Source: Geotalea sp. SG265
GTDB taxonomy: Bacteria; Desulfobacterota; Desulfuromonadia; Geobacterales; Geobacteraceae
Assembly: GCF_022808985.1 (NCBI RefSeq)
Contig: NZ_JAKZFT010000010.1
Location: 62,001 to 126,000 of the forward strand
Direction: 5' to 3'
Length of the DNA: 64,000 bases
Shown here: positions 19,670 to 28,036 of the stretch, in pieces
How positions within the stretch are numbered: the first letter of the stretch is position 1
How the letters are laid out: each line of letters opens with the position of its first letter
Translations under genes and position numbers: made by a program
Notes under the pieces: generated by a model
Seen by the model: the letters and a program-made list of their open reading frames with translations, nothing else
The model's database searches: none
What the model was told of the DNA's origin: nothing

Positions 19670-20806
19670 TTACGGTAATTGCTGGTATTCTTCGTCCGAA
19701 ACCGGCTCCAGCCATTCGGAGGAACCACCCTCAGCCGGAACTTCCACCGCTACATGAGAAAACCAGCTGTCTTTTGCGGCTCCATGCCAGTGCTTGGTTT
19801 CCGGGGCAATATTGACCACGTCACCGGCGTGCAGCTCCCGGGCGGGTTTGCCCCATTCCTGGTACCAGCCGCGTCCCCCTGTCACCAGAAGGATCTGCCC
19901 GCCCTTATGGTGAATATGCCAAAAATTGCGGCAGCCGGGCTCAAAGGTTACGTTGCCGATAACAACCCTTTCCGTTGACAGCATGTTAAGATAGCTGGTG
20001 CCGGTAAAATACCGGGCATATGCTTCATTCAAATTTCCCCGTGGGAATACCCCGCCGCTGGCTGCATCATCGTGTATTTGCCCCATATTTTTCTCCTTGG
20101 AGTTTTTCAAGACCTGATCAAGCACGACTTCGGCATTATCCGCAACCTTTCCACCGCATTTGATTCGCAGAAGGTTTACCAGTTCCCGAAGTTGCCCAGG
20201 CGTCAGGCCGTTGTGCATGCCGATAACCATATGCCCCTGCAGTTGGGGATCAACACCCTCGATGCTTGCCAGAGCGGCCACTGTTGCCAATTCCCGGTCT
20301 TGCCAGTTCAGCACATCGCGCTGAAAGATGTCGCCGAAGAGGTGGGCTTTCAAGAACCGGTCAAAGGCAGGGGCAAAATCATACAGCGGCCCTGTCACAG
20401 GTTGGCCGACCAGCTTTGTCTGGTTTTTCGTGCCTGATTCAAGGCTGTTTTTTCCGGTCGGCATCGGGCTGGCTTCCTTGCCCATCTCGTCCTTGATGCC
20501 TTTTTTTCCGCGCTCGTCCATAACGGCCATGAACGTGCCAATGCCGTTCAGGCTCCGGGGGAAGCCTGCGTAGGCGTAAAGCTGGACAAGAATTTCCTTG
20601 ATTTCATTCACGGTCAGTCCGGCATCAAGTCCTTCACTCAAGGCCGTTTTCAACCTGGAAAGGTCCCCGTTGGCGGTGAAAGCGGCGATGGGGATGATGG
20701 CTCGCTGCTTTGCATTCAGATGATTTTGCATGGTTTGCGCCTCAGTTATGGTAGTTGTGCTCAACATTACTATACAAGCGTATGCCAATATAAGAAGTCG
20801 ATTCAT
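19670..20806 (-). CDS. Secreted carboxymuconolactone decarboxylase-cupin fusion protein
   Basis: 378 residues. A signal peptide (MNRLLILAYACIVMLSTTTITEA) is followed by two carboxymuconolactone decarboxylase/AhpD-like helical repeats (about 30-110 and 140-235) and a cupin barrel (about 255-365) with metal-ligand pattern HIHHKGGQILLV and a later His in PETKHWHGA. AhpD-like repeats normally carry a CxxC; none is seen in either repeat, so peroxidase chemistry of the AhpD kind is unlikely. Role unknown; dioxygenase or isomerase-type activity through the cupin metal is possible. Start has a GAGAGGA site. Confidence 0.8.
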   Translation of the reverse strand: MNRLLILAYACIVMLSTTTITEAQTMQNHLNAKQRAIIPIAAFTANGDLSRLKTALSEGLDAGLTVNEIKEILVQLYAYAGFPRSLNGIGTFMAVMDERGKKGIKDEMGKEASPMPTGKNSLESGTKNQTKLVGQPVTGPLYDFAPAFDRFLKAHLFGDIFQRDVLNWQDRELATVAALASIEGVDPQLQGHMVIGMHNGLTPGQLRELVNLLRIKCGGKVADNAEVVLDQVLKNSKEKNMGQIHDDAASGGVFPRGNLNEAYARYFTGTSYLNMLSTERVVIGNVTFEPGCRNFWHIHHKGGQILLVTGGRGWYQEWGKPARELHAGDVVNIAPETKHWHGAAKDSWFSHVAVEVPAEGGSSEWLEPVSDEEYQQLP

Positions 20807-21346
20807 GATGATTATTCCTCTCTACTGACATTCAGTAGTACCTTGTTGCCGCCATGCTGCTTGATGTTTCGCCGAGAGTGCATATTTGATCTCCTGTAAC
20901 AGTATTGATGATTGTAAGGTACGACAGTAAAAGCAATGAGCGGTAGAACGATCCTGTTTGATTATTGCCTAATACTGCTGAGCATGGAAATGTGCTTGTA
21001 AAGAAAATGCGGGGATGGGTAGTATTTTTTTAGGAGAAATGTATGGAAAAATAACCAGTTACAAGGGCTATCGAGGTCATCAGCCATGAGCCCATGATTG
21101 CATCTTTGAGGGACAGTAGCCCGATTGACCGAAGGTGTGGATGTGTACACAACAGCCATTCCAGGTCTGTCGCTATTCAGGAGGGAGAGCCTACTGAGCC
21201 TGCCTGCGGTATGTATGAACCTATCATTAGTCTGGGGGCTCCCAGGAGTCCCTTTTTTGTCAACATCCCATCGCCATTCCGGATTGACTTGTCACAAAAA
21301 TGCTTATACATTCAAAAAAATGAATTTATCAACTGAAGGAGCATTT
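20807..21346. other. 540-bp intergenic region, no gene recognised
   Basis: Separates the minus-strand CMD-cupin gene from the plus-strand zinc-ribbon gene and must hold both promoters. Short open frames here lack ribosome sites and family features. A perfect 10-bp palindrome TGTGTACACA is at 21142-21151 and a weak TTGACT/TATACA pair with a short 15-base spacer is at 21284-21310, 37 bases before the zinc-ribbon start. Confidence 0.6.
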
Positions 21347-21526
21347 ATGCCGATATTCGAGTATTCTTGTCGTAAATGTGGTCATCACTTCGAAAAGTTG
21401 CAGAAAGGAGCAGAGGCAGGGGTAGTCACATGCCCTTCCTGTGGCTCAGACCAGGTCAAAAAGGAAATTTCCGCTTTTTCCTCAGGCAATGCTGCACCGG
21501 CACATTCCTGTTCCAGCGGCGGCTGA
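21347..21526 (+). CDS. FmdB-type zinc-ribbon protein
   Basis: 59 residues: [18 protein letters not shown] ... [18 protein letters not shown], the two CxxC knuckles of the FmdB/CxxC_CXXC_SSSS family, with a Cys/Ser/Gly tail (HSCSSGG). Family members are small putative regulators or metal-binding proteins of unknown exact function. An AAGGAG site precedes the start. The next gene, 47 bases downstream, is a NifX-like protein, so the pair and the following genes look like one small operon. Confidence 0.87.
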   Translation: MPIFEYSCRKCGHHFEKLQKGAEAGVVTCPSCGSDQVKKEISAFSSGNAAPAHSCSSGG

Positions 21527-21573
21527 AGGATCTGAGTGGTGCCAGGTCGGCACCTGAACTAAGGAGGATGCAC

Positions 21574-21954
21574 ATGAAAGTCTGTTTTCCCATAGCCGAA
21601 AACACGGGGCTGGCAAGTCGCGTTTTCGATCATTTCGGTTCTGCACCGGGCTTTCTGCTCGTGGACATCACGACAAACGAGTTCAAAGCGATTGACAACG
21701 GAAACCGCATTCACCAGGCTGGTGCGTGCAATCCATTGGCTGGCCTCGGCGGGCATGATGTTGATGCCGTCGTTGTCGGCGGCATCGGCAGAGGGGCGCT
21801 GTATAAATTAAATGCTGCCGGCATTCGGGCATTCAAAGCCCAGAACGGTTCAGTTGCCGACAATATCCTGATGCTGAAGGAAGGATTACTGCAGGAATAT
21901 CTCCCGGGCCACACCTGCGGCGGGCACGGCCATGGCCACGGGTGTTCCCATTAG
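21574..21954 (+). CDS. NifX/NafY-family (dinitrogenase Fe-Mo cofactor biosynthesis) protein with His-rich tail
   Basis: 126 residues. The single ribonuclease-H-like domain starts MKVCFPIAENTGLASRVFDHFGSAPGF and continues ACNPLAGLGGHDVDAVVVGGIGRGAL, the pattern of stand-alone NifB/NifX-domain proteins that bind Fe-S or Fe-Mo clusters. The C-terminus CGGHGHGHGCSH adds a His/Cys metal-binding tail. AAGGAGG site six bases before the ATG. Being away from the nif operons and next to a DUF134 remnant and a rhodanese, it resembles general (non-nif) members of the family, so a direct role in FeMo-co is uncertain. Confidence 0.87.
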   Translation: MKVCFPIAENTGLASRVFDHFGSAPGFLLVDITTNEFKAIDNGNRIHQAGACNPLAGLGGHDVDAVVVGGIGRGALYKLNAAGIRAFKAQNGSVADNILMLKEGLLQEYLPGHTCGGHGHGHGCSH

Positions 21955-21956
21955 CG

Positions 21957-22211
21957 ATGTCGCGCCCTCGTAAGGTAAGATAATGCAATTGCCCCTATCG
22001 TGGCAGGTTCTCAGCGGTCTATAAACCCGCCGGGGCACCTTTTGAAGACCCGGATATCATTCTTATTGAGCAGGATGAACTGGAGGCGCTGCACCTTTGT
22101 GACGGGGAAGGAAAGACCCTGGAGCATGCAGGAGCCTGCATGGAGGTCTCCCGAGGCACGGTACAACGCCTCCTTGTCTCTGTGAGGAAAAAGGTGGGGC
22201 TGTTGCGCTAG
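21957..22211 (+). pseudogene. DUF134-family DNA-binding protein, interrupted by an in-frame stop
   Basis: Reading from ATG at 21957 gives MSRPRKVR, then TAA (21981-21983), then the frame continues without shift as CNCPYRGRFSAVYKPAG, DELEALHLCDGEGKTLEHAG and VSRGTVQRLLVSVRKKVGLLR to TAG at 22209. Start, helix-turn-helix and end all fit DUF134 (M-x-RPRK ... LTxEEAGxxMxVSRxTVQRLL). So a full gene is present except for one nonsense codon at position 9. DUF134 genes often neighbour NifX-domain genes, as here. Sequencing error, readthrough or internal restart are alternatives. Confidence 0.8.
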
Positions 22212-22307
22212 CCGGTCGTAAAGCCATTGCCATATCGGCTGTTGAACCTTCACCATCTGTTTCCACAGGGACTTTTGCCGCTTTGAGCAACATAAGGAGA
22301 TGGAAAC

Positions 22308-22616
22308 ATGCAGCCCAAAGAGTTGCTGAAAAGAAAAAATTCCAGGACACCACCGGCAGTCGTTGATGTGCGGACCGGATTTGAATTCAAAGCCGGGCAT
22401 ATCCCTGGTGCGATCCATGCGCCGGCCTGGAAGATCCTCCTGAAGCTGGCCCGTCTCCCGGCTGACAAAAATGCCGAACTGGTGGTCACCTGCGAACACG
22501 GGCCACGTGCACAGATTGCCAAAGGGTTGCTCGGATTTTACGGCTACCGTAATGTGGACCTGCTGGACGGGCACATGTCCGGTTGGCGGCAGGCCGGCTA
22601 TCCACTGGAGAAATGA
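22308..22616 (+). CDS. Single-domain rhodanese-like sulfurtransferase
   Basis: 102 residues: VVDVRTGFEFKAGHIPGAIHAPA is the rhodanese N-terminal signature, and the active-site loop is VTCEHGPRAQIA with the catalytic Cys of the CxxGxR type, followed by YRNVDLLDGHMSGWRQAGYPLEK. Cytoplasmic, probably a sulfur carrier. An AAGGAGA site precedes the ATG. Probably last gene of the zinc ribbon-NifX-DUF134 cluster. A further open stretch to 22743 (ending TLNFSMEDS) follows in another frame and may be the remnant of an additional gene. Confidence 0.88.
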   Translation: MQPKELLKRKNSRTPPAVVDVRTGFEFKAGHIPGAIHAPAWKILLKLARLPADKNAELVVTCEHGPRAQIAKGLLGFYGYRNVDLLDGHMSGWRQAGYPLEK

Positions 22617-22827
22617 TTGCTTCCGGCAACCTCCAGGGCTTGCCGACACAAATACTATCTTGAACTCGGATACCGTTGAAGATGTGAAGGAACTGATGCA
22701 GCAGGCTTCGAGGACACTAAATTTCTCGATGGAGGATTCCTGACCTGGCTGTTCACCCTCAGGACTTCGGCCTGAACAGGGAGGCATGGTAGCCACATCC
22801 GCTTTCCAATTATTTTTAAATGAAGAA

Positions 22828-22858
22828 GGGGCATCACCTCACCGGCGATGCCCCTTTT
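22828..22858 (+). terminator. Intrinsic terminator between convergent genes
   Basis: GGGGCATC pairs with GATGCCCC across an 11-base loop, then TTTT. It ends the rhodanese side and, with the CTTCTTCATTT on the other strand, may also serve the cytochrome peroxidase gene that ends at 22881. Confidence 0.7.
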
Positions 22859-22880
22859 GGATTGCTTTCACCAGAAGATT

Positions 22881-23930
22881 TTACTTGATGACCGGCTGCG
22901 GCGTGCCGTCCGAGCTTGGCGGAAGGATCGGGTATTCGACCTTCGGTTGTTTTCCGGTCAGGGTCTGGAGAAATGTACTGATGGCAGCAGTTTCCTGGTC
23001 GTTGAGCTTGATGCCCAGCTGTGCCGATCCCATGACGGCCACTGCTTCCGACAATTTCCAGACCTTGCCCGAATGGAAGTAAGGGGCGGTCAGTGCCACG
23101 TTGCGCAGTGAAGGGGAGCGGAAGACATAGTTGTCGCTGGAGGTGTTGGTGACCTTGAAGCGGCCGGTATCGGCGGCCGGCCGTATCTCCGTTGATGGCG
23201 CCTCGGCAACCCCAAAGGGGAAATACCCTGCGCCTCCCACGTTGATCCCGCCATGACAGGCTGCGCAGCCTTTGTTTATGAAGAGGGAGAGCCCTTCTTC
23301 CTCCTTTGTCTTCAGCGCCTGCCGGTTCCCATTCAGATACCGGTCAAAGGGCGAATCCGGTGTCAGGAGTCCCGCCTCGAACACCTCGATGGCTTTTGCC
23401 ACGTTGTCGTAGGTGATCGGGTCCTTTTCGGCAGGGAACGCATTTTTAAATGGTTGCATATATCCGGGAATGCTTTTAAGTACTTCTACGACGCGCTCCG
23501 GCGTGTTGTGCATCTCCACCGGCGCTTCCATCGGCCCTTTTGCCTGTGCCTTCAGGTCCTCTGCCCGCCCATCCCAGAATTGAGCCACGTTGTATACCGA
23601 GTTGAAGACCGTCGGCGCATTGCGCGGCCCCTTCTGCCAGCCATGGCCGATGGAGGTTTCCTGCAGGTCCACACCTCCGAGACCGATGTTATGACAGGTA
23701 TTGCAGCTGATGAGATAGGATGCAGACAGGCGCGGATCGAAGTAGAGCTTTTTACCCAGGTCCGTTTTCGCAGGCGTAGCAGGGTTCCCTTTAATGTCTG
23801 CAGCCTTTGTTGGCAACGGTTTGAACAGATCTTTCGCCTTGGCCATGGTGTCTTCCTTGGCCCAGGCCACCGATATGGATAACCCAAGGCAGAGCGTTGC
23901 AGTCCAGAGATGAATGCGTATGCTGGCCAT
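22881..23930 (-). CDS. Diheme cytochrome c peroxidase (CcpA/MacA family)
   Basis: 349 residues with a signal peptide (cleaved near SVAWA-K), so periplasmic. Two c-type heme motifs are seen: CNTCHNIGLGG (high-potential/low-potential pair member one) and CAACHGGINVGGAGYFPFG, plus the GPRNAPTVFNSVYNVAQFWDGRA segment of bacterial diheme peroxidases. Reduces hydrogen peroxide to water with electrons from c-type cytochromes; in Geobacter the related MacA also takes part in electron transfer. The gene is monocistronic and divergent from nifEN. Confidence 0.92.
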   Translation of the reverse strand: MASIRIHLWTATLCLGLSISVAWAKEDTMAKAKDLFKPLPTKAADIKGNPATPAKTDLGKKLYFDPRLSASYLISCNTCHNIGLGGVDLQETSIGHGWQKGPRNAPTVFNSVYNVAQFWDGRAEDLKAQAKGPMEAPVEMHNTPERVVEVLKSIPGYMQPFKNAFPAEKDPITYDNVAKAIEVFEAGLLTPDSPFDRYLNGNRQALKTKEEEGLSLFINKGCAACHGGINVGGAGYFPFGVAEAPSTEIRPAADTGRFKVTNTSSDNYVFRSPSLRNVALTAPYFHSGKVWKLSEAVAVMGSAQLGIKLNDQETAAISTFLQTLTGKQPKVEYPILPPSSDGTPQPVIK

Positions 23931-24082
23931 GTTCCCCCCGCTTCCTGTAGTTGAGTCTTTTTGCTTCCTAAGAACTATACCTGATTGTTAATACTATTCA
24001 ATGAAAACTGGGGTTCTGGAAGCAACTCTGCTGAATAAATAGGCATACAAACGGCTGGCCCGATAGAAGTGAATATAGGTAA

Positions 24083-24101
24083 CCCATTGAAAAGTAATGG
24101 G
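24083..24101 (+). promoter_or_regulatory. Inverted repeat upstream of the nifEN sigma-54 promoter
   Basis: CCCATT-N7-AATGGG, perfect 6-bp arms, centred about 30 bases upstream of the -24 GG. Could be a binding site for an enhancer-binding protein or other regulator; closer to the promoter than typical enhancer sites. Confidence 0.35.
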
Positions 24102-24120
24102 AAAGTGGGGCGACCACCTT

Positions 24121-24136
24121 TGGCATGGCAAATGCT
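24121..24136 (+). promoter_or_regulatory. Sigma-54 (-24/-12) promoter of nifEN
   Basis: TGGCATGGCAAATGCT with GG and GC 10 bases apart; nearly identical to the nifV promoter. Predicted transcription start near 24147. Confidence 0.8.
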
Positions 24137-24171
24137 GAACCAATACGGAAAGGAACAACCTGCATAGAGAA

Positions 24172-24220
24172 TTGGCAAAGGCGCCAACCATTTCACGAGA
24201 TGGGGCGCCTTTTGTTTTTT
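24172..24220 (+). terminator. nifEN leader attenuator: hexaloop hairpin overlapping terminator
   Basis: P2 hairpin TTGGC-AAAGGC-GCCAA (24172-24187): 5-bp stem, loop identical to that of nifH with A1 and G4. Its 3' half overlaps the terminator stem GGCGCC plus CCAT (24180-24191) with ATGG plus GGCGCC (24200-24209), followed by TTTTGTTTTTT. No clear upstream P1 hairpin was found in this leader. Confidence 0.72.
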
Positions 24221-24253
24221 AAGGCAGCACATTCTTGAAAGGGAGAAAAAACT

Positions 24254-27016
24254 ATGGCAAAGCCCGATTACTACGACGTGACCGATTGCAAGACCAATGA
24301 TGCGGGCGCGCCCAAGTTCTGCAAGAAATCGGAGCCGGGGGAGGGGACCGAGCGCAGTTGCGCCTACGATGGTGCACGCGTCGTCCTCATGCCCATCACC
24401 GACGTCATTCATTTGGTCCATGGCCCCATTGCCTGCGCCGGCAATTCCTGGGACAACCGCGGCGCGCGTTCATCCGGTTCCCAGCTATATCGTCGCGGCT
24501 TTACCACGGAAATGCTGGAAAATGACGTGGTTTTCGGCGGTGAGAAGAAGCTTTACAAGGCAATCCTGGATGTGGCGGGGCGGTACCCCGAGGCGAAGGC
24601 AATCTTCGTCTATGCCACCTGCGTTACCGCCATGACCGGCGATGACGTGGAGGCGGTCTGCAAGGCGGCTTCGGAGAAAGTACCGGCACCCATCATTCCG
24701 GTGAATACCCCCGGTTTCATCGGCGACAAAAACATAGGCAACCGCCTGGCCGGGGAGATCCTTTACAAGTATGTGATCGGTACCGCCGAGCCGCCGGTGG
24801 TGGGGGAGTATGCCATCAATCTCATTGGCGAATATAACATAGCCGGTGACCTGTGGGGGATGCAGCCCCTCTTCGACCGGCTCGGCATCCGGATTCTTTC
24901 CTGCTTTTCCGGCGACGCCCGGTTCGAAGAGCTGCGCTATGCCCACCGGGCGAGGCTCAACGTCATAATCTGCTCCAAGTCCCTGACCAACCTGGCGAAA
25001 AAGATGCAGAAGACCTACGGCATGCCCTATATCGAAGAGTCCTTCTACGGAATGACAGATACGGCCAAGGCCCTTCGGGACATCGCCCGTGAGCTGGACG
25101 ACGCGGTGGGGGGACTGGAAAAGCGGGTCATGCAGGACCGGGTGGAGAAGCTCATCGCGGAGGAGGAAGGTAGGTGCCGGGCAGCCATAGCTCCATACCG
25201 GTCGCGGTTGGAAGGGAAACGGGCGGTGCTCTTCACCGGGGGGGTCAAGACCTGGTCCATGGTCAACGCCCTGCGGGAGCTTGGGGTGGAGATCCTGGCC
25301 GCCGGCACCCAGAATTCAACCCTTGAAGACTTCTACCGGATGAAGGGCCTTATGCACCAGGATGCCAAGATCATCGAGGACACATCCACCGCGGGACTGC
25401 TCCAGGTCATGGCGGAGAAGATGCCCGACCTGATCGTCGCCGGCGGCAAGACCAAGTTCCTGGCCCTGAAAACCAGAACCCCCTTCCTGGACATCAATCA
25501 CGGCCGTTCCCATCCCTACGCCGGTTATGAAGGTATGGTGACCTTTGCCAAACAATTGGACCTGACGGTGAACAATCCCATATGGCCTGCGCTGAACGCC
25601 AAATCTCCCTGGGAGAAAGACAAAAGCGAACTAGTTGCCGATGTGGCGCTGGCTGCCGGCCACGGGGAGCGGTTCCTTGGGGAAGACCTTTCCCGGTCAC
25701 GGGTCAAGGTGCCGACGAAGCCGGCTACCGTCAATCCCCAGAAAAACTCGCCGGCGCTGGGGGCAACCCTGGCTTTTCTCGGCATCGACCGCATGCTCGG
25801 GCTTCTCCACGGCGCCCAGGGATGTTCCACATTCATTCGTCTGCAGCTGTCGCGGCATTTCAAGGAATCTATCGCCCTCAATTCCACCGCCATGAGCGAA
25901 GACACCGCCATCTTCGGTGGCTGGGAAAACCTGAAGAAAGGACTTGGTCGGGTGATGGAAAAGTTTACCCCGGGGGTGGTGGGGGTCATGACCTCGGGAC
26001 TGACGGAAACCATGGGGGATGACGTCCACAGTGCCATCGTCCATTTCCGCCGGGACAACCCGCAATACGACCACATTCCGGTCGTCTGGGCCTCCACCCC
26101 CGACTACTGCGGCTCCATGCAGGAAGGATATGCCGCGGCCGTTGAGGCCATCGTTGAGACCCTGGTGGAAAAAACGGCCGAGCCAATCATTCCCGACCAG
26201 ATCAACCTGCTCCCAGGAGTGCACCTGACACCCGCCGACGTGGAAGAGTTGAAGGAGATCATCGAGTCTTTCGGCCTCACGCCGGTAGTGATTCCGGATA
26301 TTTCCAACGCCTTGGATGGCCACATCGACGACACCGTCTCGCCCCTTTCCACCGGGGGCATCGGCGTTGATGCGATTCGGAGAGCGGGGCGCAGTGCGGC
26401 AACCATCTATGTGGGAGACTCTCTGGCCAGGGCGGCGCTGAAGCTAAAGGAGCGCTGCGGTATTCCTGCCTACGGCTTCACTTCTGCTACGGGGCTGAAA
26501 GAGGTGGATATGCTCATGGATACGCTGGCGGCGATCAGCGGCCAGCCGATCCCCGAAAAGCATCGCCGCTGGCGCAGCCGGCTCACCGATGCCATGGTGG
26601 ACAGCCATTACCAGTTCGGTAAAAAGAAGGTAGCCCTGGCCCTGGAGGCCGACAACCTGAAGACGTTAACCGGCTTTCTCGCCGGCATGGGGTGCGATAT
26701 TCAGGCGGCGCTTTCCGCTACCAGGACCCGTGGCCTTGACGGCCTGCCCAGCGTTAAGGTCTTCGTCGGCGACCTGGAGGACCTGGAGGCCGCAGCAAAG
26801 GGGGCGGACCTCTTGGTGGCTAATTCTAACGGCCGTCAGACAGCGGGAAAGCTGGGGATAAAAGCCCACCTGCGGGCCGGTCTCCCGGTTTTCGACCGCC
26901 TGGGCGCCCACCAGAAGATGTGGGTAGGGTATCGTGGGACGTTGAACCTGATTTTCGAGGTGGCAAACATCTTTCAGGAGAACGGAAAAGAACTCCAGAA
27001 GCTTTCTCATAACTGA
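24254..27016 (+). CDS. nifEN: NifE-NifN fusion, FeMo-cofactor scaffold
   Basis: 920 residues in one frame. Residues 1 to about 445 are NifE (CAYDGARVVLMPITDVIHLVHGPIACAGNSWDNRG; VNNPIWPALNAKSPW near its end), a linker of about 45 residues follows, and about 490-920 is NifN (SPALGATLAFLGIDRMLGLLHGAQGCSTFIR ... MSEDTAIFGGWENL). Separate NifE and NifN form an alpha2beta2 scaffold on which the NifB-cofactor matures to FeMo-co; the fusion should give a fixed 1:1 ratio. Fused nifEN is known in Geobacter. Start follows a GAAAGGGAG site. First gene of nifEN-nifX-fdx-nifX2-draT. Confidence 0.97.
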   Translation: MAKPDYYDVTDCKTNDAGAPKFCKKSEPGEGTERSCAYDGARVVLMPITDVIHLVHGPIACAGNSWDNRGARSSGSQLYRRGFTTEMLENDVVFGGEKKLYKAILDVAGRYPEAKAIFVYATCVTAMTGDDVEAVCKAASEKVPAPIIPVNTPGFIGDKNIGNRLAGEILYKYVIGTAEPPVVGEYAINLIGEYNIAGDLWGMQPLFDRLGIRILSCFSGDARFEELRYAHRARLNVIICSKSLTNLAKKMQKTYGMPYIEESFYGMTDTAKALRDIARELDDAVGGLEKRVMQDRVEKLIAEEEGRCRAAIAPYRSRLEGKRAVLFTGGVKTWSMVNALRELGVEILAAGTQNSTLEDFYRMKGLMHQDAKIIEDTSTAGLLQVMAEKMPDLIVAGGKTKFLALKTRTPFLDINHGRSHPYAGYEGMVTFAKQLDLTVNNPIWPALNAKSPWEKDKSELVADVALAAGHGERFLGEDLSRSRVKVPTKPATVNPQKNSPALGATLAFLGIDRMLGLLHGAQGCSTFIRLQLSRHFKESIALNSTAMSEDTAIFGGWENLKKGLGRVMEKFTPGVVGVMTSGLTETMGDDVHSAIVHFRRDNPQYDHIPVVWASTPDYCGSMQEGYAAAVEAIVETLVEKTAEPIIPDQINLLPGVHLTPADVEELKEIIESFGLTPVVIPDISNALDGHIDDTVSPLSTGGIGVDAIRRAGRSAATIYVGDSLARAALKLKERCGIPAYGFTSATGLKEVDMLMDTLAAISGQPIPEKHRRWRSRLTDAMVDSHYQFGKKKVALALEADNLKTLTGFLAGMGCDIQAALSATRTRGLDGLPSVKVFVGDLEDLEAAAKGADLLVANSNGRQTAGKLGIKAHLRAGLPVFDRLGAHQKMWVGYRGTLNLIFEVANIFQENGKELQKLSHN

Positions 27017-27060
27017 ACGAGCGGTTTGTAGCACGAAAAACACAACCACTGGAGGCATAT

Positions 27061-27447
27061 ATGAAAGTGGCATTTACCAGCAGCACCGGCGACATTATCG
27101 ACGAGCACTTCGGCCAGACCAGCAGCTTCCATGTCTGGGAGATCGGGCCTGAGGAAGCCCATTTCGTGACCAGCGTGGGGGCCATCACCACCTGCGAGGA
27201 TGAGGAGGACCGCATTGCCGCCCGGGCCAATGCCATCGCCGACTGTTCCATCGTCTACACCATGCAGATCGGCGGCCCGGCGGCGGCCAAGCTGGTGGCG
27301 CGGAAGATCCATCCCATGAAGACGAATGTGGAGGTGCCGGTTGCCGAGATTGTTGGCAAACTGCAGGAGGTGCTTAGGGGTACACCACCCCCCTGGCTGC
27401 GGAAGGCGATGAATAAAAATACCAGCGCATCCTTTCTGGATGAATAA
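27061..27447 (+). CDS. nifX: FeMo-cofactor carrier NifX
   Basis: 128 residues, one NifX-type domain: MKVAFTSSTGDIIDEHFGQTSSFHVWEIG, then IADCSIVYTMQIGGPAAAKLVARKIHPMK, which is diagnostic for NifX within the family. Binds and shuttles FeMo-co precursors between NifB, NifEN and apo-nitrogenase. Good GGAGG site; 44 bases downstream of nifEN and 18 bases before the ferredoxin gene. Confidence 0.93.
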   Translation: MKVAFTSSTGDIIDEHFGQTSSFHVWEIGPEEAHFVTSVGAITTCEDEEDRIAARANAIADCSIVYTMQIGGPAAAKLVARKIHPMKTNVEVPVAEIVGKLQEVLRGTPPPWLRKAMNKNTSASFLDE

Positions 27448-27465
27448 AAAACGGAGGAAACAACC

Positions 27466-27729
27466 ATGGCCTACATTACAGGACTAAGAAGAAACAAGAC
27501 CGAATACACCCCCGAATTTATCAAGGCAATCGATGAGGAAACTTGCATCGGCTGCGCCCGCTGTTTCAAGGTCTGCGCCCACGGCGTACTGGCCTTCGAA
27601 GAGGTGGACGAGGACGATTCGGCGAAGATGTACATGCGGGTGGCGAATCCGGACAATTGTATCGGGTGTCAGGCGTGCGGCAGGACGTGTTCGAAGAAGT
27701 GCTTCTCCTTTGAGCCGGTCCTTGCTTAG
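27466..27729 (+). CDS. fdxB: nif-specific ferredoxin III (2x 4Fe-4S)
   Basis: 87 residues with cysteine sets CIGCARCFKVC and CIGCQACGRTCSKKC separated by a longer spacer (VDEDDSAKMYMRVANPDN), the pattern of ferredoxin III (FdxB) found after nifX in many diazotrophs. Carries electrons to nitrogenase or to cofactor assembly. Strong GGAGGA site. Confidence 0.93.
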   Translation: MAYITGLRRNKTEYTPEFIKAIDEETCIGCARCFKVCAHGVLAFEEVDEDDSAKMYMRVANPDNCIGCQACGRTCSKKCFSFEPVLA

Positions 27730-27735
27730 AAGAAA

Positions 27736-27876
27736 CGGCTGTGGCATTTGGGCAATAGTGGCGTTCGCCTGCGCCCTTCCTTGTGCGGCATAGCCCTGTT
27801 TATGCCCGATTTTTGGGTACTATGCCTTCGCGTCAGGACTTGTCTGCCTTGCTCTTGCCGCAAAATCCGCAGCCGG
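27736..27876. repeat. nif-associated long palindrome, copy E1 (degenerate)
   Basis: Outer arms CGGCTGTGGCATTTGGGC and the complement of TGCCGCAAAATCCGCAGCCG pair; it contains CCTTGTGCGGCATAGCCCTG ... TATGCC, a decayed version of the core seen in copies B-D with a longer loop. Lies just after the ferredoxin gene. Confidence 0.5.
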
Positions 27877-27900
27877 AGTTAAAAGCTAAAAAACACCAAT

Positions 27901-28022
27901 GGGACGAAGAGTTTCGGGTTCTGGCAAGGCTTTGCGAGGAGGCTGGCGGAGGCGTGGCAGCGCCACGTCGCACAACGGGCTTCGCAGCAAAAACGCCACC
28001 AGGTTCCGGAAATCTTCGTCCC
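27901..28022. repeat. nif-associated long palindrome, copy E2 (inverted)
   Basis: Outer arms GGGACGAAGA-TTTCGG / CCGGAAATCTTCGTCCC pair almost perfectly; core CGTGGC-AGC-GCCACG (27953-27967) followed by TCGCACAA, the reverse complement of TTGTGCGA in copy D. Sits directly before the second nifX-like gene, with its end touching the ribosome-site region. Confidence 0.65.
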
Positions 28023-28036
28023 TTGAAGGAGGAGAT

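Noticed and set aside
21142-21151. TGTGTACACA as a regulator operator
   Set aside because: Perfect but only 10 bases, about 200 bases from the nearest start codon and unsupported by a second copy.
27899-28036. N-terminal extension of the second nifX-like gene
   Set aside because: The extension translates palindrome copy E2; the ATG at 28037 has an AAGGAGGAG site and gives the family N-terminus.
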